Origin: Paludibacteraceae bacterium
GTDB taxonomy: Bacteria > Bacteroidota > Bacteroidia > Bacteroidales > Paludibacteraceae
NCBI GenBank assembly: GCA_028694915.1
Contig: JAQVJY010000001.1
Span: forward strand, 186,001-250,000
DNA length: 64,000 bases
Direction of reading: 5' to 3'
Shown piece after piece: positions 25,408-33,844 of this stretch. Made by a program: the position numbers and the translations under genes. The notes below the pieces were generated by a model. It did not search any database and had not been told where the DNA came from. It worked only from the letters and a program-made list of their open reading frames with translations. Each line of letters begins with the position of its first letter. Position 1 is the stretch's first letter.

Positions 25408-25415
25408 CAAAGATA
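25408..25415 (-). promoter_or_regulatory. Promoter -7 box for glnN
   Basis: The minus strand reads TATCTTTG, matching TAnnTTTG. It implies a leader of ~130 bases before the glnN start. Confidence 0.6.
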
Positions 25416-25553
25416 CTAAAAAAATGATTTTATCACTATATTTTTGAAAAAATGTCGTAAAATGATGATTTATTTTTATGAACTATAACTTTTTTGTTTA
25501 TTAATGGGTTTTAACGAATTGTGTGTGGGCTATTTTTGCCTCAAAAATCTTTG

Positions 25554-25561
25554 TATCTTTG
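25554..25561 (+). promoter_or_regulatory. Promoter -7 box for tex
   Basis: TATCTTTG, matching TAnnTTTG, with TTTG at 25535-25538 as a possible but short-spaced -33 element. It lies 29 bases before the chosen tex start and downstream of the alternative start at 25504. Confidence 0.6.
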
Positions 25562-25590
25562 CACTTATTATACAAAAAACAATCGTTTAC

Positions 25591-27720
25591 ATGGATATTT
25601 TTATTTCATTAATTGCCAAACAGCTCCAAATTTCTGAACGTCAGGTTCAAAATACAGTCAAACTTTTGGGTGAGGGGTCAACCATTCCTTTTATAAGTCG
25701 TTATCGTAAAGAGCTAACCAGTGGTTTAGATGAAGTTCAGATTGGAGCAATAGCCGATTTGCACTCAAAATTAACCGAATTAGCTAAACGTAAAGAAACT
25801 ATTTTAAATACCATTGAAGAACAAGGAAAATTAACGCCCGAACTAAAACAACAGATAGAGCAAACTTGGGAATCAACCGTTTTGGAGGATTTGTATTTAC
25901 CGTACAAACCCAAACGACGTACGCGCGGACAAATGGCATGCGAAAAAGGCTTGGAGCCGTTAGCCAAACTTTTGATGACCCAACGACATGGTGATGTTGA
26001 CTTACAAGCGGAGCGTTTTTTGAGTGATGCTGTTGCTTCCGTTAAAGATGCTTTGGCTGGTGCACGCGATATTATGGCTGAATGGATCAACGAAAATGGC
26101 TATGCTCGTAATACGATTAGAGCCATTTTTTCACGCGAAGCAATTATTTATAGTCGTTTGGTGAAAGGTAAAGAAGCTGAAGGCGATAAATTTCGTGATT
26201 ATTTTAATGCCGAAGAATCGTTGCGTCGTATCTCTTCACATCGTTTGTTAGCTATGCGTCGTGGCGAAGCTGAAGGCTTTCTTAAAGTAGAGATTTCAGC
26301 GCCCGAAGAACTGTGTGTCGAACGTTTGAATAAACTCTTTGTGACGGCCAATAACGCTTCTTCTGAACAGGTTAAATTGGCAGTTACTGATAGTTACAAG
26401 CGTTTACTTAAACCTGCTATCGAAACAGAATTCGCAGCCGAGAGTAAAGCTAAAGCCGATGGTGAAGCGATTGCCATTTTTGTAGAAAATTTGCGTCAAT
26501 TACTTTTATCATCACCACTAGGTCAGAAACGTGTGCTGAGTTTAGATCCGGGTTTTCGTACAGGGTGTAAAGTGGTTTGTTTGGATGCTCAAGGTAATTT
26601 ATTGCACAATGAAACCATTTATCCGCATCCGCCGAAAAATGAAACGGCCTTGGCGATGAAAAAAATAGCGCATTTAGTGGAACAATATGCCATTGAGGCG
26701 ATTGCTATTGGCAATGGAACCGCTGGTAGAGAAACGGAGCAATTTATTCAATCTATTCATTTTGATCGACAAGTTCAGGTGTTTGTAGTTAGCGAAAATG
26801 GGGCGAGTATTTATTCAGCCTCCAAAATTGCGCGTGAAGAATTTCCTGAATATGATGTGACTGTGCGTGGTGCGGTTTCTCTCGGTCGTCGTTTGATGGA
26901 CCCATTGGCTGAATTGGTTAAGTTAGATCCAAAATCAATTGGGGTAGGTCAATATCAATATGATGTGGACCAGTCGGCACTCAAAAAAGCGCTTGACCAA
27001 ACTGTTGAAAATGCGGTGAATAAAGTCGGTGTAAATGTGAATACAGCGAGTAAATATTTATTGACCTACGTGTCTGGTATCGGTCCTCAATTGGCTGAAA
27101 ATATAGTGTCGTTTCGCACTCAAAATGGTCCTTTTAAATCACGTAAAGCGTTGCTGAATGTTTCTAAAATGGGCGCTAAATCATTTGAGCAAAGTGCTGG
27201 TTTTATGCGTGTCGAAAATTCGGATAATCCATTAGATAATAGTGCTGTACATCCTGAAAGTTATTCGATTGTGGAACGCATGGCGCGCGATTTAAAATGC
27301 TCTGTCGCCGATTTGTTGCGTGATGAAAATCTCCGCAAGCAGATTGTGGTTCAAAATTATGTAACCGATACGGTAGGGTTGCCTACTTTAAATGATGTTT
27401 TATTGGAATTGGCTAAGCCAGGACGTGATCCGCGAACAGAAATTCAGGTATTTGCATTTGATCCGACTGTTAAGACGATTCAAGATGTAAAAGTTGGTCA
27501 AATTTTGCCAGGCATTATTACCAATGTAACCAAATTTGGCGCGTTTGTAGATGTTGGTGTACATGAAAATGGTTTGGTACACATTTCTAATATGGCTGAC
27601 CGTTTTGTGAGCGACCCAACGGAAGTGGTGGCCTTGCATCAGCATGTGCAAGTGAAAGTGATTGAAGTGGATTTAGATCGTAAGCGCATACAGCTTAGCA
27701 TGAAAGGGATAAAACAATAG
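25591..27720 (+). CDS. tex: Tex family transcription accessory / RNA-binding protein
   Basis: A 709-residue Tex protein, related to eukaryotic Spt6 and widely conserved in bacteria, that binds nucleic acids in transcription. Order: N-terminal helical HtH-like region (STIPFISRYRKELTSGLDEV; VLEDLYLPYKPKRRTRG), a YqgF-like RNase H fold (RVLSLDPGFRTGCKVVCLD), a helix-hairpin-helix (NVNTASKYLLTYVSGIGPQLA), and a C-terminal S1 domain (GQILPGIITNVTKFGAFVDVGVHENGLVHIS). The ATG at 25591 is chosen. An in-frame start at 25504 would lie upstream of the -7 box (25554-25561) and add non-family residues. Length is normal. Confidence 0.94.
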   Translation: MDIFISLIAKQLQISERQVQNTVKLLGEGSTIPFISRYRKELTSGLDEVQIGAIADLHSKLTELAKRKETILNTIEEQGKLTPELKQQIEQTWESTVLEDLYLPYKPKRRTRGQMACEKGLEPLAKLLMTQRHGDVDLQAERFLSDAVASVKDALAGARDIMAEWINENGYARNTIRAIFSREAIIYSRLVKGKEAEGDKFRDYFNAEESLRRISSHRLLAMRRGEAEGFLKVEISAPEELCVERLNKLFVTANNASSEQVKLAVTDSYKRLLKPAIETEFAAESKAKADGEAIAIFVENLRQLLLSSPLGQKRVLSLDPGFRTGCKVVCLDAQGNLLHNETIYPHPPKNETALAMKKIAHLVEQYAIEAIAIGNGTAGRETEQFIQSIHFDRQVQVFVVSENGASIYSASKIAREEFPEYDVTVRGAVSLGRRLMDPLAELVKLDPKSIGVGQYQYDVDQSALKKALDQTVENAVNKVGVNVNTASKYLLTYVSGIGPQLAENIVSFRTQNGPFKSRKALLNVSKMGAKSFEQSAGFMRVENSDNPLDNSAVHPESYSIVERMARDLKCSVADLLRDENLRKQIVVQNYVTDTVGLPTLNDVLLELAKPGRDPRTEIQVFAFDPTVKTIQDVKVGQILPGIITNVTKFGAFVDVGVHENGLVHISNMADRFVSDPTEVVALHQHVQVKVIEVDLDRKRIQLSMKGIKQ

Positions 27721-27753
27721 CGTTTTGCTCTTCGACAATTGCCAAAAAATCAT

Positions 27754-27761
27754 TACTTTTG
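27754..27761 (+). promoter_or_regulatory. Promoter -7 box for prfA
   Basis: TACTTTTG, matching TAnnTTTG, 28 bases before the prfA start and after the tex stop. Confidence 0.6.
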
Positions 27762-27789
27762 CACACTCAAAAAAAATATTTAAACAACG

Positions 27790-28896
27790 ATGAATAATAC
27801 GCTAATTTCCCGTTTGGAGGGTTTATCTGCTCGGTTTGAAGAGGTTTCTACGCTCATTACTGATCCATCCATTATTTCTGATATGAAACGCTATGTTAAA
27901 CTCAATAAAGAGTATAGCGAATTGGAGCGTATTATTACCAAACGGAATGAATATCAACGTTTATTGCAAAATTTAGCTGAAGCTAAAGAAATTTTGGATT
28001 CTGAAAATGATCCAGAAATGCGTGAAATGGCCAAACTAGAAATTGACGCTATAGAACCTAAAATTGAGCCATTGGAAGAGGAGATAAAATTGCTTTTGAT
28101 TCCGGCTGACCCCGAAGATGCTAAAAACTGTATTGTCGAAATTCGTGGTGGTACTGGAGGCGACGAAGCCGCTATTTTTGCAGGCGATTTGTTTCGTATG
28201 TACATCAAATTTTGTGAAACGAAAGGCTGGAAAGTGGCCGTTTCCAATTTTAATGAAGGAACAGCTGGTGGTTACAAGGAAATTGTATTTGCAGTGACGG
28301 GCGAAGGCGTTTACGGCATTTTAAAATATGAATCGGGGGTGCATCGCGTACAGCGTGTGCCAGCTACCGAAACTCAAGGTCGCGTACATACCTCAGCCGC
28401 TTCGGTGGCGGTTTTGCCAGAAGCACAAGAGTTTGATGTGGAAATAAACGAAGGCGAAATTAAATGGGATACGTTTCGCTCGGGTGGTGCTGGTGGACAA
28501 AATGTGAATAAAGTGGAGTCGGGCGTTCGTTTGCGTTATATGTGGAAAAATCCGAATACGGGCGTTCCTGAGGAAATTTTGATTGAATGTACTGAAACAC
28601 GTGACCAACCTAAAAATAAAGAGCGTGCCTTGGCACGTTTACGCACATTTATTTATGATAGAGAACATCAAAAATATCTAGACGATATTGTGTCTAAGCG
28701 CAAAACTATGGTTTCTACTGGCGACCGTTCGGCCAAAATTCGTACGTATAATTATCCACAAGGACGTATTACCGATCACCGCATTAACTATACCGTTTAT
28801 AATCTTTCAGCCTATATGGATGGTGACATCGAAGATTGCATCAATCATCTGATTATTGCTGAAAATGCAGAACGCATGAAAGAATCTAATTTGTAA
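27790..28896 (+). CDS. prfA: Peptide chain release factor 1
   Basis: A 368-residue class I release factor that ends translation at UAA and UAG. The catalytic GGQ motif is in RSGGAGGQNVNKVESGVRL. The codon-reading tripeptide is PAT in VQRVPATETQGRVHTSA, which marks it as RF1 (PxT) rather than RF2 (SPF). The N-terminal coiled coil (residues ~10-100) is intact. It has its own promoter and no prmC methyltransferase gene beside it. Confidence 0.97.
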   Translation: MNNTLISRLEGLSARFEEVSTLITDPSIISDMKRYVKLNKEYSELERIITKRNEYQRLLQNLAEAKEILDSENDPEMREMAKLEIDAIEPKIEPLEEEIKLLLIPADPEDAKNCIVEIRGGTGGDEAAIFAGDLFRMYIKFCETKGWKVAVSNFNEGTAGGYKEIVFAVTGEGVYGILKYESGVHRVQRVPATETQGRVHTSAASVAVLPEAQEFDVEINEGEIKWDTFRSGGAGGQNVNKVESGVRLRYMWKNPNTGVPEEILIECTETRDQPKNKERALARLRTFIYDREHQKYLDDIVSKRKTMVSTGDRSAKIRTYNYPQGRITDHRINYTVYNLSAYMDGDIEDCINHLIIAENAERMKESNL

Positions 28897-28939
28897 GTAG
28901 TTCTAGGAATACGAATTTGTCACGCTAAATAGGTTTTCT

Positions 28940-29632
28940 ATGAAACGATTTTTCTTATTTTTATTATTTCCAGAAACTGGCTTTCGTAAGGAAGTTCAGG
29001 CTAAAAAAATATCGAAGGGAAAACTTATTTATGCTTTGAGCATTAATTTTGTATTACCTCTGTTATTCTTGATTTTTGGTTTGATTATCAATGCCAATCA
29101 ACCGCTAAAAGAACGCATACAAGCGTTGCAAGATACTAAAGTGCCTGAAGTGGTTGACGATTACGGACGTTATGCGCCCATTCCTTTTATCTTTGTGCTC
29201 GATCGTGTGGGAATGTCGGCACGTACGCCTTTTGTTGTGCGTGTATTGACGTTTACCACAGCCTATATTATTGGCGATGCGGTGGTGCATCGTACCAAAC
29301 AATTTACAAAAGTAACGCGTCCTAAAAAAGAGTATGGCAACACCTCTTTCCCTTCGCAGCATACCAATCAAGCGTTTTTGGCTTCTATGGCTTTGCATCA
29401 CGAATACATTGGTAGCAAAGGTGGCGGTGTGGTTAGTGCGGCAGGCATGGTGTGTGCTGGTGGCGTTGGTTATTTGCGTTATGCACGCGACAAACATTGG
29501 AGTAGTGATGTGCTCGTGGGCGCCGCTGTAGGTATGATGGCCGTGAATGTAGTCTATATGTTTTTATATGGTCTGTTAACTCTTTTAGTACAAAAGAGTT
29601 GGACTTTTATTCGGTCGAAAATTAAGCGGTAA
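28940..29632 (+). CDS. PAP2 superfamily membrane phosphatase
   Basis: A 230-residue protein with a membrane segment near residues 25-50 and a type 2 phosphatidic acid phosphatase domain. The three PAP2 motifs are visible: TKVTRPKKEYG (basic motif), SFPSQHTNQAF (PSxH), and YLRYARDKHWSSDVLVGA (RxxxxHxxxD). Two C-terminal helices close the domain. Members dephosphorylate lipids such as phosphatidate, undecaprenyl diphosphate or lipid A, and the exact substrate cannot be read here. It follows prfA by 43 bases and ends at a terminator. Confidence 0.88.
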   Translation: MKRFFLFLLFPETGFRKEVQAKKISKGKLIYALSINFVLPLLFLIFGLIINANQPLKERIQALQDTKVPEVVDDYGRYAPIPFIFVLDRVGMSARTPFVVRVLTFTTAYIIGDAVVHRTKQFTKVTRPKKEYGNTSFPSQHTNQAFLASMALHHEYIGSKGGGVVSAAGMVCAGGVGYLRYARDKHWSSDVLVGAAVGMMAVNVVYMFLYGLLTLLVQKSWTFIRSKIKR

Positions 29633-29649
29633 TTTTTACCCATCAAAAT

Positions 29650-29685
29650 ATAAAGCGTAGTGGTTTGTTCCATTACGCTTTTTTG
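29650..29685. terminator. Intrinsic terminator after the PAP2 gene
   Basis: Stem AAAGCGTAGTGG / CCATTACGCTTT (one G-T pair) with a T-run on the plus strand, lying between convergent genes. Confidence 0.8.
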
Positions 29686-29689
29686 TATA

Positions 29690-29725
29690 AATAAAAGTCC
29701 CCACCTTCACAGGCAGGGACCGTAT
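29690..29725 (-). terminator. Probable terminator after the PspC-DUF2807 gene
   Basis: On the minus strand GGTCCCTGCC pairs imperfectly with GGTGGGGAC and is followed by TTTTATTT, about 40 bases past the stop codon. Confidence 0.6.
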
Positions 29726-29764
29726 AAAGCACATCATGTGAAATCTATGAAAAAGGTTTTGTGC

Positions 29765-31429
29765 TTAATTGTCTTGTTTGATTTTTGACATGCCTTCTTG
29801 AATGGATTGTAAAATCACAGGAGCTCCTTTGTAGGTAATTTTACTAGCATCGTGAGCCGACATCCATAAACTTTGTGTGGTTCCTACTTCTACTTTTGAA
29901 GCGTTACGAGCTTCAACATTGGCGGTTGTGGTTACTAATTCGTCTAAATCTGCTTTAGAAGCATTGTTGATATTTGTGGATAATTTATCCGCCGTTCCTT
30001 CAATTTCAACTTTACTAGCTTCTGATGCTTTTATTGTCAACAAATTAGTGATAGCAACATCAAGGTCAGCTTTACTTGCTTCGTTCAAATTCAATTCTAA
30101 ATTGTTGAATTTAAGTGGAGCATTTGATCTTATAACACTAGCTTGGTTGGCTTTTACCAATCGTAAAGTAGGAGTTGTAACATATACTGTACCACCACTA
30201 TTTAGCACATGTAGCGAATTGGCATCATCTTTTAATTCCACATACAAAATGCTGTCGCGCACTTCTGTTTGGATATAACCAATACGTGTATCACCAGCTT
30301 TTACAATTACCGTCGTAGAGTCGCCCTGCGATATCATCACTTTCATATTATTCGATACTTCTATGCTGTGAAATGGAGCGATGGCACGTGTTTCGGTAAT
30401 GGTGTTGACATTTGCTGTCGTGTCAAAATTATCGTTTGTTATATATTTGATAGACAATCCGATTAGGACGAATAAACTGATAATCCAAGCCACAAAAAGT
30501 GTCCAACCAAACCAATGTGATCTTTGTTCAGGTCGTTTTCCTCTTAATAATCGGAAAGAACTAATCATGATGGCCAAAATAGGAATAATTACGATTAAAG
30601 CGACACTAGAAAGGGCAGCCCAGCCGCCAAATGGCGACATCAAGGTGAATGGCAACATACTAGCAACCACATCTTGACCTGCTACAATTACCACAATCAA
30701 TGCAAATATAATGGCAGCCAAAACGGCGATGCAAACAATGCTCATAATAACGCTTACAAATATGAATAATGCTTTAAATAACCAACGTACTATTTCGCCT
30801 AAACGGATGCCAATACGTGATGCTGATTGTTTAAACCGATCCGATTCAACATATTCTTTGGCCAAGTCGAATTGTTCTTTGATTGCATCAACGGTTACAT
30901 CTTTACCTTGCATTTCTAATCGTTGTGCTGTCGTGCGTGCTTCGGGCGCAATAAGCCACACCAATAAGTAAATAGGAATAGCCCAGCCAAAACCAATAAT
31001 GACTAATATGACAAATAGAATGCGCACCAGTGTTGTATCCCAATCGAGATAGGCTGCCACACCGCCAGCCACACCGCCAAGTATGCGATTTTCTGGGTCG
31101 CGATAGAAACGTTTGTGTTTACCTTTTTTAGGTTCTTCTGTTTTGTTTGTTTCTTCTGATTCGGTAGCTTCGCTTTCAAATTGATTTGGATGTCCGAGTA
31201 CGCTGATAACGCTTTCTACATCAGCTATTTCGATAACACCTTTGTTGCCTTGGAGTTTTTCGGCAAATAATTCGGCAATACGTGCCTCGATATCTTTTAG
31301 AATCTCTTTTTCCTCCTCTGAGACAAAATGAGCTCCAATTTCGTTTAAGTAACTTTTTAAGGCTTGGTAAGCGTCCTCATCAATATTGAAAACGATTCCG
31401 TTTAAATTAATTGTTAATGTCTTTTTCAT
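29765..31429 (-). CDS. PspC domain membrane protein fused to a DUF2807 (GIN) beta-helix domain
   Basis: A 554-residue protein. Residues ~1-90 are a cytoplasmic helical region typical of these fusions (LNGIVFNIDEDAYQALKSYL; IEARIAELFAEKL). PspC follows at ~105-170 (ENRILGGVAGGVAAYLDWDTTLVRILFV plus a membrane helix), then three more membrane helices to ~345. The C-terminal ~200 residues form a DUF2807 head with a recurring Ala-Ser-Lys motif (EASKAD, EASKVE, NASKAD, NASKVE, DASKIT) at 16-20-residue spacing, as expected for beta-helix rungs, presumably in the periplasm. It follows padR by 19 bases, so it is probably PadR-regulated. Function is probably envelope-stress related, but this is inferred. 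Confidence 0.88.
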   Translation of the reverse strand: MKKTLTINLNGIVFNIDEDAYQALKSYLNEIGAHFVSEEEKEILKDIEARIAELFAEKLQGNKGVIEIADVESVISVLGHPNQFESEATESEETNKTEEPKKGKHKRFYRDPENRILGGVAGGVAAYLDWDTTLVRILFVILVIIGFGWAIPIYLLVWLIAPEARTTAQRLEMQGKDVTVDAIKEQFDLAKEYVESDRFKQSASRIGIRLGEIVRWLFKALFIFVSVIMSIVCIAVLAAIIFALIVVIVAGQDVVASMLPFTLMSPFGGWAALSSVALIVIIPILAIMISSFRLLRGKRPEQRSHWFGWTLFVAWIISLFVLIGLSIKYITNDNFDTTANVNTITETRAIAPFHSIEVSNNMKVMISQGDSTTVIVKAGDTRIGYIQTEVRDSILYVELKDDANSLHVLNSGGTVYVTTPTLRLVKANQASVIRSNAPLKFNNLELNLNEASKADLDVAITNLLTIKASEASKVEIEGTADKLSTNINNASKADLDELVTTTANVEARNASKVEVGTTQSLWMSAHDASKITYKGAPVILQSIQEGMSKIKQDN

Positions 31430-31448
31430 ATTATATGATTTTTTGAAA

Positions 31449-31778
31449 TTATTTTTTTACAATATCAACAACATTCTTTATTTCGTCCCACGCGTGGTCA
31501 AGTTCTGCTAAAAATGCTTTACCATCTGACGTTAACATGTAGTATTTACGTGGTGGCCCTTGTGTTGATTCTTGCCACACATAATCCAATAAACCGCTAT
31601 TTTTTAAGCGGGTGAGCAAAGGGTAGAGTGTTCCTTCTACCACAATGAGTTCTGCATTTTTAAGTTCTACAATAATATCCGATGCGTAAGCTGGCTTTTT
31701 GTCGATAATGAGTAAAATACAATATTCTAAAAAACCTTTACGCATTTGCGATTTGATGTTTTCAGTGTTTATTGCCAT
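31449..31778 (-). CDS. PadR family transcriptional regulator
   Basis: A 109-residue winged-helix regulator. It carries the PadR core KGFLEYCILLIIDKKPAYASDI, then ELIVVEGTLYPLLTRLKNSGLLDY and PPRKYYMLTSDGKAFL. PadR repressors of this short subfamily generally control an adjacent membrane-protein gene and themselves. Here the partner is the PspC-DUF2807 gene 19 bases downstream. An imperfect inverted repeat at 31835-31861, next to and touching the -7 box, is a candidate operator. The inducing signal is unknown. Confidence 0.92.
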   Translation of the reverse strand: MAINTENIKSQMRKGFLEYCILLIIDKKPAYASDIIVELKNAELIVVEGTLYPLLTRLKNSGLLDYVWQESTQGPPRKYYMLTSDGKAFLAELDHAWDEIKNVVDIVKK

Positions 31779-31828
31779 AAGTTTATAATTAAGCTATGAG
31801 TTTTTTAAATTTGATTGAAATCACGCTG

Positions 31829-31836
31829 CAAAGATA
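31829..31836 (-). promoter_or_regulatory. Promoter -7 box for padR-PspC operon
   Basis: The minus strand reads TATCTTTG, matching TAnnTTTG, about 50 bases before the padR start. Confidence 0.6.
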
Positions 31837-31861
31837 TTGTATATTTTAGTACTATGCAATA
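31835..31861. promoter_or_regulatory. Candidate PadR operator
   Basis: TATTGTAT and ATGCAATA form an 8-bp inverted repeat with one mismatch and an 11-base spacer that contains the palindromic TAGTACT(A). It overlaps the edge of the padR -7 box, where repressor binding would block transcription. Confidence 0.4.
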
Positions 31862-31979
31862 CAAAATACCATATTTTTTTAAAATAATTTTCAAATATTT
31901 TATTAATAAATTGTTAATCAGTAAATTAATTGCTTTATATTTTTTTAATAAAAGCGTTTATTATATGCTGTAAATGATG

Positions 31980-31987
31980 TATCTTTG
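31980..31987 (+). promoter_or_regulatory. Promoter -7 box for the HAD phosphatase gene
   Basis: TATCTTTG, matching TAnnTTTG, with only 8 bases between the box and the ATG. The mRNA would have almost no 5' leader. Confidence 0.6.
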
Positions 31988-31995
31988 CACATAAT

Positions 31996-32709
31996 ATGAA
32001 AGAGATAGAGGAATTTTTAGCAAAACAGTCTTATCCGTCCTTCGATTTGAAGGCTGTTTTTTTTGATATGGATGGTGTGTTATTTGATTCGATGCCATTT
32101 CATGCGTTAGCGTGGACACGTACCATGCAGAATAATGGGTTTGATTTTACCGAATACGACGCCTATATGAACGAAGGGCGTACAGGCGAAGGCACTATCA
32201 ATGAGTTCTTTTTACGTCATCGCGGACGTGTGGCTACGGACGAAGAGTGTAAAGCTATGTATGCCGAAAAGGGACGTTATTTTGAAGCTTGTGGACCAGT
32301 AAAGCCAGTGAAATATGTTCTTGAATTGTTACATAAAATTCAAGCTCAAGGGTTAGATATTTATATTGTCACAGGCTCTGCTCAACGTTCGTTATTGAAT
32401 ACATTACACCATCATTTTGGAACTATTTTTGAAAAAGAAAAAATGGTGACAGCTTTTGATGTGAAATATGGAAAACCTAATCCAGAACCTTATTTAATGG
32501 CTCTACAAAAGGCTAAGATTGAGCCTTGGCAGGCCGTCGTTATTGAAAATGCACCGCTTGGTATTCAATCAGGTGTAGGTGCTGGTATTTTTACAATTGC
32601 AGTAAACACAGGAATTCTTGAAGATAAAGTATTATTGGACGCAGGTGCACATGTGGTCTATCCATCTATGCACGAATTATTAACTCAATGGACTACTATT
32701 TATGATTAA
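31996..32709 (+). CDS. HAD family phosphatase, beta-phosphoglucomutase-like
   Basis: A 237-residue haloacid-dehalogenase hydrolase. Motif I is FFDMDGVLFDSMP with the nucleophile and acid aspartates. Motif II is the Thr/Ser in IVTGSAQRS. Motif III/IV is seen as the lysine in KYGKPNPEPY and the acidic pair region VVIENAPLGIQSGVGAG. In the last motif the usual Glu-Asp is Glu-Asn, which is common in this subgroup. The helical cap is of the phosphoglucomutase/sugar-phosphatase type. Substrate is probably a sugar phosphate. The gene overlaps the following porin gene by 8 bases and has an extremely short leader. Confidence 0.88.
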   Translation: MKEIEEFLAKQSYPSFDLKAVFFDMDGVLFDSMPFHALAWTRTMQNNGFDFTEYDAYMNEGRTGEGTINEFFLRHRGRVATDEECKAMYAEKGRYFEACGPVKPVKYVLELLHKIQAQGLDIYIVTGSAQRSLLNTLHHHFGTIFEKEKMVTAFDVKYGKPNPEPYLMALQKAKIEPWQAVVIENAPLGIQSGVGAGIFTIAVNTGILEDKVLLDAGAHVVYPSMHELLTQWTTIYD

Positions 32710-33808
32710 CAAACACACACTTTTATGGATGCTATTAGGTTGTGCGAGTGTTACTTTTGCCCAAACAGCACATACCGATTCATTGTCTAATTTCTCATTA
32801 TTCGATTTAGAAAATACAGGAAAGGCCGATGTGGATGAAGGCAAAGTGCTCGACACTAAAAAGATGGAAGCTAAAGATTATGCTCCAGAGATACACGGAA
32901 CGCTTCGTAGCCGTTACGAATATTGTAGTACGCTAGATGCCAGTCGATTTCAAGTGCGTAACGCTCGTGTTAGTTTTACGGGCAATGTCCATCCCTTGGT
33001 AGCCTATAAAGCTGAAATTGATTTATCTGATGCTGGTGTTACACGTATGCTAGACGCTTATATTCGTGTATTCCCCACAAAAGGACTTGCTTTAACTTTA
33101 GGACAAATGAAAGTGCCTTTCAGTACCGATAATTTACGGAGTCCTCATTTGTTGTATTTTGCCAATCGTTCGTTTATTGCTAAAGAAATTTCTGGATTAC
33201 GTGATGTTGGTTTCACTGTAGGATACACATTGACCGAAAAATTCCCATTTTCAGTAGTCGCTGGTGTATATAATGGCGAAGGTATTTACCAACAAAAAGA
33301 GTGGCATAATACCATGTGTTTTGCTACACGTGCTACGTTTGACCCATCGAAGTATATTAATATATCGCTCAATTTTCAATCGTTTGAACCCGATAGTGTG
33401 CGTATGAATGCGTATGATGTTGGATTGTTCAGCAATTTCTTTGGATTTCATGCCGAGGTCGAATATCTGTATAAAACATATAACGGAAATGTGTTTAAAC
33501 CAGCACATGCATTTACAGGTTTGTTAAGTTATGATTTACCTTTAGAAAAGGTATTTAATAAAATCTCGTTTATGGGGCGTTATGATATGATGACCGATAA
33601 TAATAGAGGATTTAAAAATACGTTAGGTCAATATGTAGCAGACGATTTTGAGAGACAGCGTATTACTGGCGGTGTTTCATTGACTCTCTCGAAACCGATT
33701 TTGGCGGAGTTACGTGTTAACTACGAAAAATATTTTTATACTAATTGGAACTTAGCCGATCCTTCGGAACAAGATAAATTAGTCATCGAAATTGTGGCTC
33801 GGTTTTAG
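32702..33808 (+). CDS. Outer-membrane porin, OprO/OprP-like
   Basis: A 368-residue protein with a signal peptide (cleavage near ASVTFA-QT, residue 20), a short linker, and then alternating amphipathic strands of a beta-barrel ending in an aromatic residue (EIVARF), as outer-membrane proteins do. Segments such as SRFQVRNARVSFTGNVHPLVAYKAEIDLS and LALTLGQMKVPFSTDNLRSP match the phosphate-selective porin O/P family. The transported solute cannot be inferred, and Bacteroidota members are often anion or polyphosphate porins. It overlaps the HAD phosphatase, hinting at linked phosphate-ester use. Confidence 0.85.
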   Translation: MINKHTLLWMLLGCASVTFAQTAHTDSLSNFSLFDLENTGKADVDEGKVLDTKKMEAKDYAPEIHGTLRSRYEYCSTLDASRFQVRNARVSFTGNVHPLVAYKAEIDLSDAGVTRMLDAYIRVFPTKGLALTLGQMKVPFSTDNLRSPHLLYFANRSFIAKEISGLRDVGFTVGYTLTEKFPFSVVAGVYNGEGIYQQKEWHNTMCFATRATFDPSKYINISLNFQSFEPDSVRMNAYDVGLFSNFFGFHAEVEYLYKTYNGNVFKPAHAFTGLLSYDLPLEKVFNKISFMGRYDMMTDNNRGFKNTLGQYVADDFERQRITGGVSLTLSKPILAELRVNYEKYFYTNWNLADPSEQDKLVIEIVARF

Positions 33809-33844
33809 TAAATACATAGTATCGTTTTCATAACTAATATCATT

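Larger units (their letters stand above)
25272..25590. other. Divergent intergenic region, glnN / tex
   Basis: These 319 bases without a gene carry the glnN promoter and leader (minus strand), a compact hairpin at 25342-25366, an A+T-rich tract at about 25420-25500, and the tex promoter (plus strand). I see no small gene or RNA beyond these. Confidence 0.7.

Noticed and set aside
25420..25500. A+T-rich tract with short repeats as a possible origin or small RNA gene
   Set aside because: No DnaA-box cluster or stable fold was seen. It fits ordinary promoter DNA between divergent genes.
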